Below, in pieces: positions 34,487 through 43,464 of a stretch of 64,000 bases of DNA. The position numbers were made by a program, and so were the translations under genes. How positions within the stretch are numbered: the first letter of the stretch is position 1; each line of letters starts with the position of its first letter. The stretch comes from Roseateles_B sp041906185 (GTDB taxonomy: Bacteria; Pseudomonadota; Gammaproteobacteria; Burkholderiales; Burkholderiaceae_C), in NCBI GenBank assembly GCA_041906185.1, contig JAYRJQ010000022.1:1-64000 (forward strand). The letters run 5' to 3'. Under the pieces are notes generated by a model. It had not been told where the DNA came from. It made no database searches and saw nothing but the letters and a program-made list of their open reading frames with translations.

Positions 34487-35074
34487 ATGCACGCTGCCTC
34501 GATGAACGCTGCTTCGATGAACGCAGGATTCATCAGGGCAGGATTGATGAACGCCAGAGGGGCGAGCGTCGGCATGGTGCTCGCGGCGCAGGCATCCGCC
34601 TTCGCTGCAACGCTCCCCGCCCCCGCGCCTTCCGCCGCGCCCGGCAGCTTCACGCTCTACCGCTGCGGCCCGGACGGCCGGGACCTGCGCAACACACCTT
34701 GCCCTCGGGAGACGGCGGCCAGCGAGCTCGTCCGCTTCGCGCCTGACGACGCCGACGCCGCACGGGCCGCCCGGGAGCGCAGCCATCAGGAGGCGCGTCT
34801 GGTGGAGCGCCAGCGCCAGGAGCGTGAAGCTCGCCAGCGCCACGAGCACGAGGCGCTGCGGCAGGCCCCGCAAGCCGGGTCCCTCGGCCCGGCACCCCCA
34901 CCCGCGCCGGCCCTGGCTCCAGAGACGGCCGCTCCTCGGCGGCATGGCCCGCGTGCGAAGGCACAGGCACCGAAGGATCCCACGGCCAGAACCGCCCGGG
35001 CGAGCAAGCCCTCACGCAAGCCACCCGCGCCCGCAGCGCCCCCATCCACAGCGCCCCCGCCCGCACCGCCTTGA
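34487..35074 (+). CDS. Secreted DUF4124-like protein, start uncertain
   Basis: A protein of about 195 aa with a hydrophobic N-terminal stretch (GMVLAAQASAFAATLPAPAP) that looks like a signal peptide. A short cysteine-containing motif, FTLYRCGPDGRDLRNTPCP, resembles DUF4124 domains. The remainder is Arg/Glu-rich helix followed by a Pro/Ala/Lys-rich tail. In-frame ATGs at 34337, 34487, 34502, 34517 and 34547 are all possible. Several sit in a short direct repeat (GATGAACGC), so I chose one giving a normal n-region. The function of DUF4124 proteins is not established. Confidence 0.55.
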   Translation: MHAASMNAASMNAGFIRAGLMNARGASVGMVLAAQASAFAATLPAPAPSAAPGSFTLYRCGPDGRDLRNTPCPRETAASELVRFAPDDADAARAARERSHQEARLVERQRQEREARQRHEHEALRQAPQAGSLGPAPPPAPALAPETAAPRRHGPRAKAQAPKDPTARTARASKPSRKPPAPAAPPSTAPPPAPP

Positions 35075-35309
35075 CCCCCGGGGGTCTGCTCTCCTGCGCT
35101 TCCGACACCCCCGAACGTCCCTCACGAGCCCGGCCTCAGAAGGAGGCGTTCGCCTCGCCGCGCTCACCGCCTCACGGCATGGACAGGGCATCAGGAGGCC
35201 GAAGCTTGACGCGTCCCGCGCTGCCCGCCGGGAGACGCTTGAGGCCCATCAAGCGCTCCTGCCGAGGGTCATTGGCGGCCGCCCGCGGCGCGGTGCACTA
35301 GAATGCGCG
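35075..35309. other. Intergenic region before the cobalamin riboswitch
   Basis: About 235 bp of GC-rich DNA with no convincing gene. Its right end should contain the promoter of the B12 operon; a TAGAAT hexamer at 35299-35304 is a plausible -10 element for transcription starting near 35311. The rest shows no clear repeats. Confidence 0.45.
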
Positions 35310-35520
35310 CTGTTGGTGCTCGCCCGGACCCTTCGGTCAGGGCAGTTAAACGGGAATCAGGAGGGAAGGCTTCCACGAGGTCGACCTAACCTGAGCTGTC
35401 CCCGCAACGGTAAGCGGACAAGGCCGAAAGGCCTTCAGTTGCTGCACAGGAATCCACTGGCGCGCCAAGGCGCTGGGAAGGATGCAGGAGCGCGTTCCGC
35501 CAGCCCGGATACCGGCCAAC
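35310..35520 (+). promoter_or_regulatory. Cobalamin (adenosylcobalamin) riboswitch
   Basis: The leader carries the conserved core: TTAAACGGGAATCAGG near 35346, the CTGAGCTGTCCCCGCAACGGT block at 35391-35411, the CCACTGG...CTGGGAAGG segment around 35455-35480 and the B12 box CCAGCCCGGATACCGGCC near 35500-35517. In known examples ligand binding blocks expression of uptake genes; here btuB starts about 90 nt later. It is the only riboswitch I see in the cluster and probably governs much of the downstream operon. Confidence 0.96.
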
Positions 35521-35610
35521 GGGTGAGGTGAACGCGCAAGCATCGCCTCGTATTCACAGGAGCCTGCGGGGAAGCTGGCACCTGGAACGCCTCGTTGTCC
35601 CTACTCTCTC

Positions 35611-37569
35611 ATGTCCGCTTCGATTTCGCGTGCTGCACGCCTGCCTTCGGCTGCGCGCCTGTCCGCCACGCTCGCGTCCCTCGCCCCGTCCCTCACCCCC
35701 CGCTTCGCCCTGAGCACGATCGCGCTGAGCCTGATGGCCACGGCCGCCGTCGCCCAGGACGCCCCCAACAAGCTGGGCCAGGTCCAGGTGACCGCCACCC
35801 GCTCCAAGCTCGACCTCAGCCAGGTGCTGGCCGACGTCACCGTGCTGACGCGCGCCGACATCGAGCGCCAGGGCTTCGGCAATCTGGTCGATCTGCTGGG
35901 CCGCCAGTCCTGCGTCGAGCTCGTGCGCAACGGCAACCCCGGCACGAACACCAGCCTCTTCCTGCGCGGCGCCAACACGCAGCACACCCTGCTGCTGGTG
36001 GACGGTGTGCGCATGGACACGCAGTCCGGCTCCGGCGGCGCCGCCTGGGAAGCCATTCCGCTGGCCCAGATCGAGCGCGTGGAGATCGTCCGCGGCGCGG
36101 CCAGCAGCGTCTACGGCTCCGATGCCGTGGCGGGCGTGATCCAGGTCTTCACCCGCAAGGGCAAGCGCACGCCGACCATCGAGATCGGCGGCGGCATCGG
36201 CAGCCTGGGCCTGGTCCGCGGTGACTTCAGCATCAGCGGCGCGGCCGGTGACCTGGACTACGCCCTGAGCCTGGCCGAGGAAGTGGCCGACGGCTTCAAC
36301 ATCCGCAAGGTCCTCAACGACCCCGCCTACAACCCGGACATCGACGGCTGGCGCATGCACAGCGCCAACGCGCGCCTGGGCTACCAGCTCGACAAGGGCC
36401 AGCGCCTGGAGCTGGTCAACACCTACAGCGCCCTGGACAGCGCCTACGATGCCGCGGCCAAGCCTAAGCCCGGTGTCGACGACCGCAATCTGCACAACAC
36501 CCGCGCCACCCGCGGCCTGTGGAGCGCGCAGTGGACGCCGGACTGGCAGACGGAGGCCACCATCGGGGACTCGCGCGAGCGCTACGAGACGCTCAGCAAC
36601 AAGGCCTCGACCTACCTGACCGAGACGCAGGTGCGCCAGTACACCCTGGGCAGCACGATGAAGCTGGCGGTGGGTCAGCTGAACGCCGTGCTGGAGCGCC
36701 GCGAGGACAAGCTGGTGAACTCCGGCCTGGTGCCCTCGACGGGCGGCCAGGCCAAGCGCCACCAGAACGCCATCGCCGCCAGCTACCTCTACAGCGACGC
36801 CGCCTTCGATGCCCAGCTGCACCTGCGCCATGACCAGGACAGCGCCTTCGGTGGCATCAACACCGGCACCGTGGCCGCGGGCTGGCGCTTCCTGCCCGGC
36901 TGGCGCGCCTGGGCCAGCACCGGCACCGCCTTCCGCGCGCCGACGCTCTACCAGAGCTTCAGCGAGTACGGTCCCAAGCCCGGCGTGGCGGCGCTCAACC
37001 CTGAGCGCGGCCGCAATGCCGAGCTGGGCCTGAACTGGAGCCAGGGCGACAGCGAGCTGAGCCTCACCGTCTACAACAACCGCATCCGCGACCTGATCTC
37101 CTGGGACAGCGGCTTCGCGGCCAACTGCGTCTCCACCTACGGCGGCTGCTACGGCAACCTCGCCAAGGTGCGACTGCAAGGCGTGAGCCTGCAAGGCGAG
37201 ACGCAGCTCTTCGGCCTGCGCGTGCAGGGCGGCGTGGACTTCCAGAATCCGCGCGACCTGGCCACCGACAAGCTGCTCGGCCGCCGCGCCAAGAAGCACG
37301 GCAACCTGCGCATCGAGAAGACGCTGGACCAGTGGACGGGCGGCATCCAGCTGCAGGCCCACGGCAGCCGCTTCGACGACAACGCCAACACCAAGCCCCT
37401 GGGCGGCTACAGCCTGGTGAACCTGGACGTGGGCTACCGCGTCAACCCGCAGCTGCGCCTGCAGGCCAACCTCGACAACGCCTTCAACAAGGACTACGAG
37501 ACGGCCAAGGGCTATTCGCAGGCACCGCGCACGCTGTTCATCGGCCTGCGTTTCACGCCCACGCTGTAA
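35611..37569 (+). CDS. btuB: TonB-dependent vitamin B12 outer-membrane receptor BtuB
   Basis: A 652-aa TonB-dependent receptor. A long signal region ends near ATAAVAQDAP, a TonB box-like segment and the plug domain follow (LGQVQVTATRSKLDLS, then RGAASSVYGSDAVAGVIQVFTRKG), then a 22-strand barrel ending in a terminal aromatic-containing strand (TLFIGLRFTPTL). It moves corrinoids across the outer membrane using TonB-ExbBD energy. It is directly downstream of the cobalamin riboswitch, which supports B12 as substrate. Confidence 0.95.
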   Translation: MSASISRAARLPSAARLSATLASLAPSLTPRFALSTIALSLMATAAVAQDAPNKLGQVQVTATRSKLDLSQVLADVTVLTRADIERQGFGNLVDLLGRQSCVELVRNGNPGTNTSLFLRGANTQHTLLLVDGVRMDTQSGSGGAAWEAIPLAQIERVEIVRGAASSVYGSDAVAGVIQVFTRKGKRTPTIEIGGGIGSLGLVRGDFSISGAAGDLDYALSLAEEVADGFNIRKVLNDPAYNPDIDGWRMHSANARLGYQLDKGQRLELVNTYSALDSAYDAAAKPKPGVDDRNLHNTRATRGLWSAQWTPDWQTEATIGDSRERYETLSNKASTYLTETQVRQYTLGSTMKLAVGQLNAVLERREDKLVNSGLVPSTGGQAKRHQNAIAASYLYSDAAFDAQLHLRHDQDSAFGGINTGTVAAGWRFLPGWRAWASTGTAFRAPTLYQSFSEYGPKPGVAALNPERGRNAELGLNWSQGDSELSLTVYNNRIRDLISWDSGFAANCVSTYGGCYGNLAKVRLQGVSLQGETQLFGLRVQGGVDFQNPRDLATDKLLGRRAKKHGNLRIEKTLDQWTGGIQLQAHGSRFDDNANTKPLGGYSLVNLDVGYRVNPQLRLQANLDNAFNKDYETAKGYSQAPRTLFIGLRFTPTL

Positions 37570-37606
37570 GCCGCGAACGGCTTCGCAAACGCCCAGGAGA
37601 CGCGGC

Positions 37607-38152
37607 ATGAGCAGCCCTCACCACCTGATCGTCGGCGGCCAGCGCAGCGGCAAGTCGCGCCACGCCGAGCGCCTGGCGCTCGACTGGGCGCGCGAGCCGG
37701 GCCATGGCGTCTGCGTGATCGCCACGGCCGAGGCCCACGACGACGAGATGCGCGAGCGCATCGCCCGTCACCAGGCCGAGCGCCCGGCCGGCTTCGCCAC
37801 GGTGGAGGCGCCGCTGCACCTTGCCGAGGCGCTGCAGGCGGCCGCGGCCCCGGGGCGTCTGCTGATCGTGGACTGCCTGACCCTGTGGCTCACCAACTGG
37901 CTCATGCCCATGGACGGCCGGCCCCGGCGCGACGCCTGGCAGGCGGCCTTCGACGCGCTGATGGCCACGCTGCCCACGCTGGCCTCGCCCGTGGTTTTCG
38001 TGTCCAACGAGGTGGGCTGGGGCGTCATGCCCCTGGGCCGCGAGGTGCGCGAGTACGCCGACGAACTGGGCCGACTGAACCAGGCCGTGGCGAGCCGCTG
38101 CGGGCAGATGACGCTGATGGTGGCGGGGCAGCCCTGGAATAGGGCTTGTTAG
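37607..38152 (+). CDS. cobU: Adenosylcobinamide kinase/guanylyltransferase
   Basis: A 181-aa enzyme that phosphorylates adenosylcobinamide and transfers GMP to it in nucleotide-loop assembly. It shows the P-loop HLIVGGQRSGKSRHAE, LIVDCLTLWLTNWL, VVFVSNEVGWGVMPLGREVREYAD and LGRLNQAVA. It ends in AGQPWNRAC, a little unusual where relatives continue with a few basic or hydrophobic residues. The stop lies just before a block of REP-like hairpins, so the 3' end may have been reshaped by that repeat. It follows btuB by 37 bp. Confidence 0.95.
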   Translation: MSSPHHLIVGGQRSGKSRHAERLALDWAREPGHGVCVIATAEAHDDEMRERIARHQAERPAGFATVEAPLHLAEALQAAAAPGRLLIVDCLTLWLTNWLMPMDGRPRRDAWQAAFDALMATLPTLASPVVFVSNEVGWGVMPLGREVREYADELGRLNQAVASRCGQMTLMVAGQPWNRAC

Positions 38153-38159
38153 CCCCTCG

Positions 38160-38349
38160 CCCAGGTTGGCCGGGCTGAACGCCGGCCAGCCTGGGCGGTC
38201 CCCCGGGGGGACGGTCTTGCGAGCGGCCACGAGCCGCCCGCAAGACCACGCGGGCCGGCTTGGGGCGGCCCGGCGCCGGCCCCTGGGGGCTGCGCCCCTT
38301 GCCCCCCGCTGGCTGGCTTTGCTGGCGGCGTTGAGCCGCCAGCAAAGCC
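38160..38349. repeat. Cluster of three long hairpins (REP-like)
   Basis: Three palindromes lie in the gap between cobU and btuF. CCCAGGTTGGCCGG (38160-38173) with CCGGCCAGCCTGGG has one mismatch. GGTCTTGCGAGCGGC (38213-38227) with GCCGCCCGCAAGACC has one mismatch. GGCTTTGCTGGCGGC (38315-38329) with GCCGCCAGCAAAGCC is perfect. Loops are 5-8 nt. The second and third share 11 of 15 stem bases, so they look like one repeat family. They may stabilise the upstream message or attenuate transcription. Confidence 0.75.
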
Positions 38350-38404
38350 TTGGGCTGGTGTGTCGCGCGCCGTGCGTGGTGAGATGAGTAAAGGACTTGT
38401 TGAG

Positions 38405-39355
38405 ATGAGCACGTTGATGGGCAAGACCCGACCCCTCGTCCGGCGGCTGCTGCTGCCGCTGCTGGCCGTGTGGTGCTGGCAGGCGGCCTCGGCGGCGCCG
38501 GTGCAGCTCAAGGACGACCGGGGGCAGAGCGTGACGCTGCCGGACGTGCCGCGGCGCATCGTGAGTCTGCTGCCGTCGCTGACGGAATCCATCTGCACGC
38601 TGGGCGAATGCGCGCGGCTGGTGGGCGTGGACCGCTACTCCAACTTCCCGGCCTCGATCCAGTCGCTGCCCAAGCTGGGCGGCATGGACGACACCAGCAT
38701 CGAGAGCATCGTCGCCCTGCGGCCCGATGTCGTGATGGTGGCCATCTCCTCGCGCCTGACCGACCGCCTGGAAGCGCTGGGCCTCAAGGTCATCGCGCTC
38801 GAGCCCAAGACCCATGCGGACGTACAGCGCGTCCTGGGCAAGGTGGCCCAGGTGCTGGGCAAACCGCAGGCCGGCGCCCAGGTCTGGCAGCACATCGACG
38901 AGGCCATCCGCGAGGCCGCCGCCAGCCTGCCGCCGGCGGCGCGGCAGCTGAACGTCTACTACGAGGTCGACAGCGCCCCCTACGGCGCCGGCACGAGCTC
39001 CTTCATCGGCGAGACGCTCACGCGCCTCGGCGCGAAGAACATCATCCCGGCCGAGCTGGGCCCCTTTCCCAAGCTGAACCCCGAGTACGTGGTGCGCGCC
39101 AATCCGCAGGTCATCATGGTCGGCCAGCGCAGCGCGCCGGGCCTGCCGCAGCGGCCGGGCTGGAACGGCATCCAGGCCGTGCGCAACCAGCGCATCTGCG
39201 TCTGGACGCCGGACGAATCCGATGTGCTGGTGCGCCCCGGCCCGCGCATGGCCGAGGCCGCCGCGCTGATGGCCCGCTGCCTGCGCCAGGCCGTCGCTGG
39301 CCCGGTGCCGCTGCCCACCACGCCCTTCAACGCGCCGCCGGGCGGCATGCGGTGA
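38405..39355 (+). CDS. btuF: Periplasmic cobalamin-binding protein BtuF
   Basis: A 316-aa ABC-transporter substrate-binding protein. The signal peptide (VRRLLLPLLAVWCWQAASA) is followed by the class III fold seen in BtuF: RRIVSLLPSLTESICTLGECARLVGVDRY, LGGMDDTSIESIVALRPDVVM and a C-terminal VRPGPRMAEAAALMA. It captures corrinoids for BtuCD. I chose ATG 38405 as giving a standard signal peptide; ATG 38384 is an alternative. It lies after the hairpin cluster and 118 bp before btuC. Confidence 0.9.
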   Translation: MSTLMGKTRPLVRRLLLPLLAVWCWQAASAAPVQLKDDRGQSVTLPDVPRRIVSLLPSLTESICTLGECARLVGVDRYSNFPASIQSLPKLGGMDDTSIESIVALRPDVVMVAISSRLTDRLEALGLKVIALEPKTHADVQRVLGKVAQVLGKPQAGAQVWQHIDEAIREAAASLPPAARQLNVYYEVDSAPYGAGTSSFIGETLTRLGAKNIIPAELGPFPKLNPEYVVRANPQVIMVGQRSAPGLPQRPGWNGIQAVRNQRICVWTPDESDVLVRPGPRMAEAAALMARCLRQAVAGPVPLPTTPFNAPPGGMR

Positions 39356-39473
39356 TGACCCGCCCTCTGCTGCGTTCACCCGCGCTCGTGAAGGGGCGCA
39401 CCTGCCGGTCCGGCGCCGCCGGAAGCTCGGGCACCACCTCGACCCCGCGGCTCGTTCACGGAGGCCTTCCGTC

Positions 39474-40466
39474 ATGAAACCCTGGACCCTGCTGCTGTTG
39501 CTGCTCCTGATCGCCACGGGCCTGTGCCTGGCCGGCGTGGCGGTGGGCAGCACCGGCTTTTCCTTCAACATCCTGGCCGCGCAGGACGCCATGCAGGAGC
39601 AGATCCTGTGGCAGATCCGCTTCCCGCGCTCGGTCGGCTCCCTGCTGGCAGGGGCGCTGCTGGGCCTGGGCGGCGCCATCGCGCAGGGCCTGTTCCGCAA
39701 CCCGCTGGCCGATCCCTACCTGCTGGGTGCCTCGGCCGGCGCCTCGCTGGGCGTGGCCGTGCTGCTGGTGGCGATCGGCGTGAGCCCGGCCGCGGTGGCG
39801 CTGATGCTGCGCATCGGCCTCACGGGCACGGCCTTCATCGGCGCGCTGGCGGGCGTGAGCCTGACCCTGCTGCTGGCGCACGGCGTGGAGCAGTCCATCC
39901 GTCTGCTGCTGGCCGGCGTGATCGTGGGCGTCGTGCTCTTCGCCCTGACCTCGCTGCTGACGCTGATGACCCCGGACATCATGCGCCCCATGCAGGCCTT
40001 CATGCTGGGCACCAGCGGCTTCCTGAGCTGGGCCTCCGTGTGGGTGCTGGCCCCGGCGCTGCTGCTGTGCCTGCTGGGCGCCATCGGCGCCAGCCGTGCC
40101 CTGGACGCGCTGACCCTCGGCGAGGCCACCGCCCGCTCGCTGGGCGTGCGCCTGTCCCTGGTCCGCCTCTTCCTGATCGCCGTGCTGGCGCTGGCCACGG
40201 GCGCGGCCGTCGCGCAGGCGGGGCTCATCGCCTTCGTGGGCCTCGTCGCGCCCCATCTGGTGCGCAGCCGCGTGCTGTGCACCCATGGCTGGCTGCTGAT
40301 GCTGTCAGCCCTCACCGGCGGCTGCCTGCTGCTGTCGGCGGACATCGTCGCCCGCTGGGTCATCGCTCCCCAGGAGCTGCCCGTGGGCGTGGTCACGTCG
40401 CTGCTGGGCGGCGCCTACCTGCTGGTGCTGATGCACCGCGGGCCCCTGTCGGAGAAACGCGCATGA
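39474..40466 (+). CDS. btuC: Vitamin B12 ABC transporter permease BtuC
   Basis: A 330-aa FecCD-family permease with about ten membrane helices. The family motif RFPRSVGSLLAGALLGLGGAIAQGLFRNPLADPYLLG is read in two parts near residues 45-85. The coupling segment AVAQAGLIAFVGLVAPHLVR is near 245. It forms the inner-membrane channel with BtuD for B12 delivered by BtuF. It overlaps btuD by 4 bp (ATGA). Confidence 0.94.
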   Translation: MKPWTLLLLLLLIATGLCLAGVAVGSTGFSFNILAAQDAMQEQILWQIRFPRSVGSLLAGALLGLGGAIAQGLFRNPLADPYLLGASAGASLGVAVLLVAIGVSPAAVALMLRIGLTGTAFIGALAGVSLTLLLAHGVEQSIRLLLAGVIVGVVLFALTSLLTLMTPDIMRPMQAFMLGTSGFLSWASVWVLAPALLLCLLGAIGASRALDALTLGEATARSLGVRLSLVRLFLIAVLALATGAAVAQAGLIAFVGLVAPHLVRSRVLCTHGWLLMLSALTGGCLLLSADIVARWVIAPQELPVGVVTSLLGGAYLLVLMHRGPLSEKRA

Positions 40467-41311
40467 GCCGAGGTCTGCACCTGCCCGCCGCCTTCGAGGT
40501 CGATCTGCTGGGCCTGAGCCTGCAGGGCCAGCCCGTGCTCAAGGCGCTCTACACGGCCCTGCCCCGCGCGCGCTGGACGGCCATCGTCGGCCCGAACGGC
40601 GCGGGCAAGTCCACGCTGCTGCGCGCGATGGCGGCGCTGCTGCCCGCGCAGGGCCGCATCGACTTCATGGACAAGCCCCTGGGGGACTGGATGCCCAAGG
40701 CCCGGGCGCGCGCGCTGTCCTGGCTGGGCCAGAACGAGAGCGGCGGTGACGACCTCAGCGCCTACGAGGTCGTGATGCTCGGCCGCCTGCCGCACCAGGC
40801 CTGGCTCGCGCCGCCCACCGCGGAGGATCACGAGGCCGTCGCCCAGGCCATGCGCCGCACGCAGTGCTGGGACTGGCGCGAGCGCCGCCTGCAGCGGCTC
40901 TCCGGCGGCGAGCGGCAGCGCGTGCTGCTGGCCCGCGCGCTGGCCGTGCGCGCCGAGGTGCTGCTGATGGACGAGCCCCTCGCCCATCTGGACCCGCCGC
41001 ACCAGGCCGACTGGCTGGACTGCGTGCGCGAGCTCGTCGCGCAGGACCGCACCGTGATCAGCGTGCTGCACGAGCTCAACGTCGCGCTGCAGGCCGACGA
41101 GCTGGTCGTGATGGCTGACGGCCAGGTCCACCACCAGGGCGCGCCCGGCGACCCCGCCACGCATCGCGCCCTGCAGGCGGTCTTCGATGACCGGCTGCAG
41201 ATCCTGCAGGTGCAGGGCCAGTGGATCGCCCTGCCCTTCGGCGCCCGGACGCCGCCGCCGGCTCACTCCGGCGACCTCGCTCCGGTGCTGCCGCTGCGCC
41301 GGCCGGCCTGA
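40463..41311 (+). CDS. btuD: Vitamin B12 ABC transporter ATPase BtuD
   Basis: A 282-aa ABC ATPase. It shows Walker A GPNGAGKSTLLRA, Q-loop LGQNESGG, signature LSGGERQRVLLARA, Walker B VLLMDEPLAHLDP and the H-loop HELNVAL. It powers BtuC. A ~30-residue C-terminal extension (about residues 250-282) is Pro/Ala-rich. It is translationally coupled to btuC and followed 50 bp later by cobB. Confidence 0.94.
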   Translation: MSRGLHLPAAFEVDLLGLSLQGQPVLKALYTALPRARWTAIVGPNGAGKSTLLRAMAALLPAQGRIDFMDKPLGDWMPKARARALSWLGQNESGGDDLSAYEVVMLGRLPHQAWLAPPTAEDHEAVAQAMRRTQCWDWRERRLQRLSGGERQRVLLARALAVRAEVLLMDEPLAHLDPPHQADWLDCVRELVAQDRTVISVLHELNVALQADELVVMADGQVHHQGAPGDPATHRALQAVFDDRLQILQVQGQWIALPFGARTPPPAHSGDLAPVLPLRRPA

Positions 41312-41361
41312 GCGCCTCAGATCTCCTCCCCCTTTCACTGCCGCCCCGAGCGCCGCCTCCC

Positions 41362-42663
41362 ATGCCCCGCTGCCCCGCCCTCATGATCAGCGCCCCGGCC
41401 TCCGGCCAGGGCAAGACCAGCCTCACCGCGGCCATCGCGGCCCAGGCGCGCCGCCAGGGTCAGCGGGTGCGCGTCTTCAAGACCGGCCCGGACTACCTCG
41501 ACCCCATGGTGCTCGAGCGCGCCAGCGGCGCGCCGGTCTACCAGCTCGACCTCTTCATGGGCGGCCTCGCGCACTGCCAGACGCTGCTCGCGCAGGCCGC
41601 GGCGGAGGCCGACCTGATCCTCGTCGAAGGCGTGATGGGGCTCTACGACGGCAAGCCCAGCAGCGCCGACCTCGCCGCAGCCTTCGGCCTGCCGGTGCTG
41701 GCGGTGCTCGATGCATCGGCCATGGCGCAGACCTTCGCGGCGCTGGCCACCGGCCTGGCGCGCTACCGCAGCGATGTGCGCGTGGTCGGCGTGGTGGCCA
41801 ATCGCGTGGGCAGCGACGCCCATGCCCGCATGGTGGCCGAGGGCCTGCCGCCGGACCTCCCGCTCGTCGCCGCCGTGCGCCGCCAGCCGGAGCTGAGCCT
41901 GCCGGAGCGCCACCTCGGCCTCGTCCAGGCCCTCGAGCTGCCGGGGCTCGAGGCCCAACTCCAGTCGTGGGCGGATGCCTGGGAGGCGGGCTGCGCGCTG
42001 GGTCAGGGCCTGGCAGCCGCGCTGGCGCCGGTGGACTTCACCGCCCCGCCGACGGCCGACGAGGGGCAGCCGCTGGCCGGCCGTCGCGTTGCCGTCGCCC
42101 GCGACGCCTGCTTCAGCTTCATCTACCCGGCCAACCTGGACTGCCTGCGCGCGCTGGGCGCCGAGCTGTGCCTGTTCTCGCCCCTGGCCGGCGAGCCCCT
42201 GCCCGCGTGTGACGCCCTGTGGCTGCCCGGCGGCTATCCCGAGCTGCATGCCGAGGCCCTGGCGGCCCACCCCGGCTTCTTCGCCGACCTGCGCCGCCAC
42301 CACGCCGCGGGCAAGCCGCTGCTGGCCGAGTGCGGCGGCCTGCTGGTGCTGATGGAGCAGCTGATCGACGCTGAAGGCAAGACCTGGCCCCTGGCGGGCC
42401 TGCTGCCGGGCACCGCCCGCATGCAGACGCGGCTCTCGGCCCTGGGCCTGCAGGCCATCGACTGGCCCGAAGGCGCGCTGCGCGGTCACAGCTTCCATTA
42501 CTCGACGCTGGAAACGCCGCTGCCGCCCATCGCCAAGGCCACCAACCCCAACGGCGGCAAGACCTGCGAGGCGCTCTATCAGGTGGGCTCATTGCGGGCC
42601 AGCTACCTACACCACTACTTCCCTTCCCATGCGTCCGCCGTGGCGCGCTTCCTGCGCGGCTGA
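41362..42663 (+). CDS. cobB: Cobyrinate a,c-diamide synthase (CobB/CbiA)
   Basis: A 433-aa glutamine amidotransferase that amidates the a and c side chains. It shows the N-terminal ISAPASGQGKTSLTAAIA ATP-binding loop, KTGPDYLDP, LVEGVMGLYDG and a C-terminal GATase domain with WLPGGYPELHAE, the catalytic cysteine in LLAECGGLLVLMEQ and the HYFPSH end. Its presence without early ring genes suggests salvage of incomplete corrinoids. Alternatively the ring genes may lie elsewhere in the genome. Confidence 0.94.
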   Translation: MPRCPALMISAPASGQGKTSLTAAIAAQARRQGQRVRVFKTGPDYLDPMVLERASGAPVYQLDLFMGGLAHCQTLLAQAAAEADLILVEGVMGLYDGKPSSADLAAAFGLPVLAVLDASAMAQTFAALATGLARYRSDVRVVGVVANRVGSDAHARMVAEGLPPDLPLVAAVRRQPELSLPERHLGLVQALELPGLEAQLQSWADAWEAGCALGQGLAAALAPVDFTAPPTADEGQPLAGRRVAVARDACFSFIYPANLDCLRALGAELCLFSPLAGEPLPACDALWLPGGYPELHAEALAAHPGFFADLRRHHAAGKPLLAECGGLLVLMEQLIDAEGKTWPLAGLLPGTARMQTRLSALGLQAIDWPEGALRGHSFHYSTLETPLPPIAKATNPNGGKTCEALYQVGSLRASYLHHYFPSHASAVARFLRG

Positions 42664-42679
42664 CCCCGCCCCAGAACCC

Positions 42680-43138
42680 ATGCTGATCGAATCCGGATTT
42701 GCCCAGATCACCCAGGCCCTGCTGTGGCCGGTGCTGATCCTCGTCGCCCTGGGCTTCGTCTATGCCCTGTGGTCGGCCGGCGTCACGCTGATGGACGCCC
42801 TGCTGCGCCGCCGCGGCCGCCGCCTGCTGCAGGTCACGCCCGCGTGCGGCCTGGAGCAGCTCGAGCTGCAGGTCGTGCGTCAGTTGGAGCCCGCCCGCCT
42901 GCTGGGCCGGGTCAGCCCGCTGCTGGGCCTGATCGCGACCATGGTGCCGCTGGGCCCCGCGCTGCAGCAGGTCGCGGCCGGCCAGGGCCACCAGGCGCTC
43001 GCGGTGTTCGGCTCCGCCTTCTCGGGCGTGGTCCTGGCCATGACCGCCGCCGCCATCGCCCTGGTCGTCTATTCGGTCCGACGCCGCTGGCTGCTGGCCG
43101 AGCTGCTGGACATCAAGAAGGAACGAGGCTGGGCATGA
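42680..43138 (+). CDS. MotA/TolQ/ExbB-like proton-channel protein
   Basis: A 152-aa inner-membrane protein. It has an N-terminal helix (ALLWPVLILVALGFVYALW), a cytoplasmic part, then two helices in the ExbB/TolQ pattern (LLGRVSPLLGLIATMVPLGPALQQVA and AFSGVVLAMTAAAIALVVYSVRRRW). Proteins of this family form proton channels with an ExbD/TolR partner. It overlaps the DUF2149 gene by 4 bp and precedes the CobN homologue, so it probably energises that module rather than flagella or the general TonB system. Confidence 0.8.
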   Translation: MLIESGFAQITQALLWPVLILVALGFVYALWSAGVTLMDALLRRRGRRLLQVTPACGLEQLELQVVRQLEPARLLGRVSPLLGLIATMVPLGPALQQVAAGQGHQALAVFGSAFSGVVLAMTAAAIALVVYSVRRRWLLAELLDIKKERGWA

Positions 43139-43464
43139 GCGGCCACCGTCTGCACATCCTCGCCGAGGAGGACGACGATCCCATGCTCTCGGCCGTCAAC
43201 CTCGTGGACGTCTTCCTCGTGCTGGTCGTTGCCCTGCTGACGGCCGTGGCCCTGCAGCAGCAGTCCCAGGCCGACGAGACCGTGATCCGCCGCGCCGGCG
43301 AGCCGGACATGGAGATCGTCGTGCGCAAGAACGGCCAGGAGATCAAGTACCGCGGCAACGGCGGCAGCAGCGAAGGCCAGGGCGTGAAGGCCGGCGTGGC
43401 CTACAAGCTCAAGGATGGGAGCGTGATCTACGTCCCGGAGGAGGGTGCGCCGGATGCGCATTGA
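43135..43464 (+). CDS. DUF2149 protein, ExbD/TolR-like
   Basis: A 109-aa protein with one N-terminal membrane helix (NLVDVFLVLVVALLTAVALQ) preceded by an acidic EEDDDPMLS stretch and followed by a periplasmic domain. This is the topology of ExbD and TolR. The aspartate in the helix (LVDVF) is in the place of the proton-carrying residue. DUF2149 genes are typically found between an ExbB-like gene and cobN. It overlaps both neighbours, supporting a fixed complex. Confidence 0.8.
   Translation: MSGHRLHILAEEDDDPMLSAVNLVDVFLVLVVALLTAVALQQQSQADETVIRRAGEPDMEIVVRKNGQEIKYRGNGGSSEGQGVKAGVAYKLKDGSVIYVPEEGAPDAH

Noticed and set aside
35554..37608. Long minus-strand open frame opposite btuB
   Set aside because: Antisense of a well-supported TonB receptor; composition (Val/Ala/Gly/His-rich) is typical of a GC-driven shadow.
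42680..43464. Standard ExbB-ExbD pair serving the general TonB system
   Set aside because: The second protein is DUF2149-like rather than ExbD, no tonB gene is adjacent, and the genes overlap cobN, so a dedicated module fits better.
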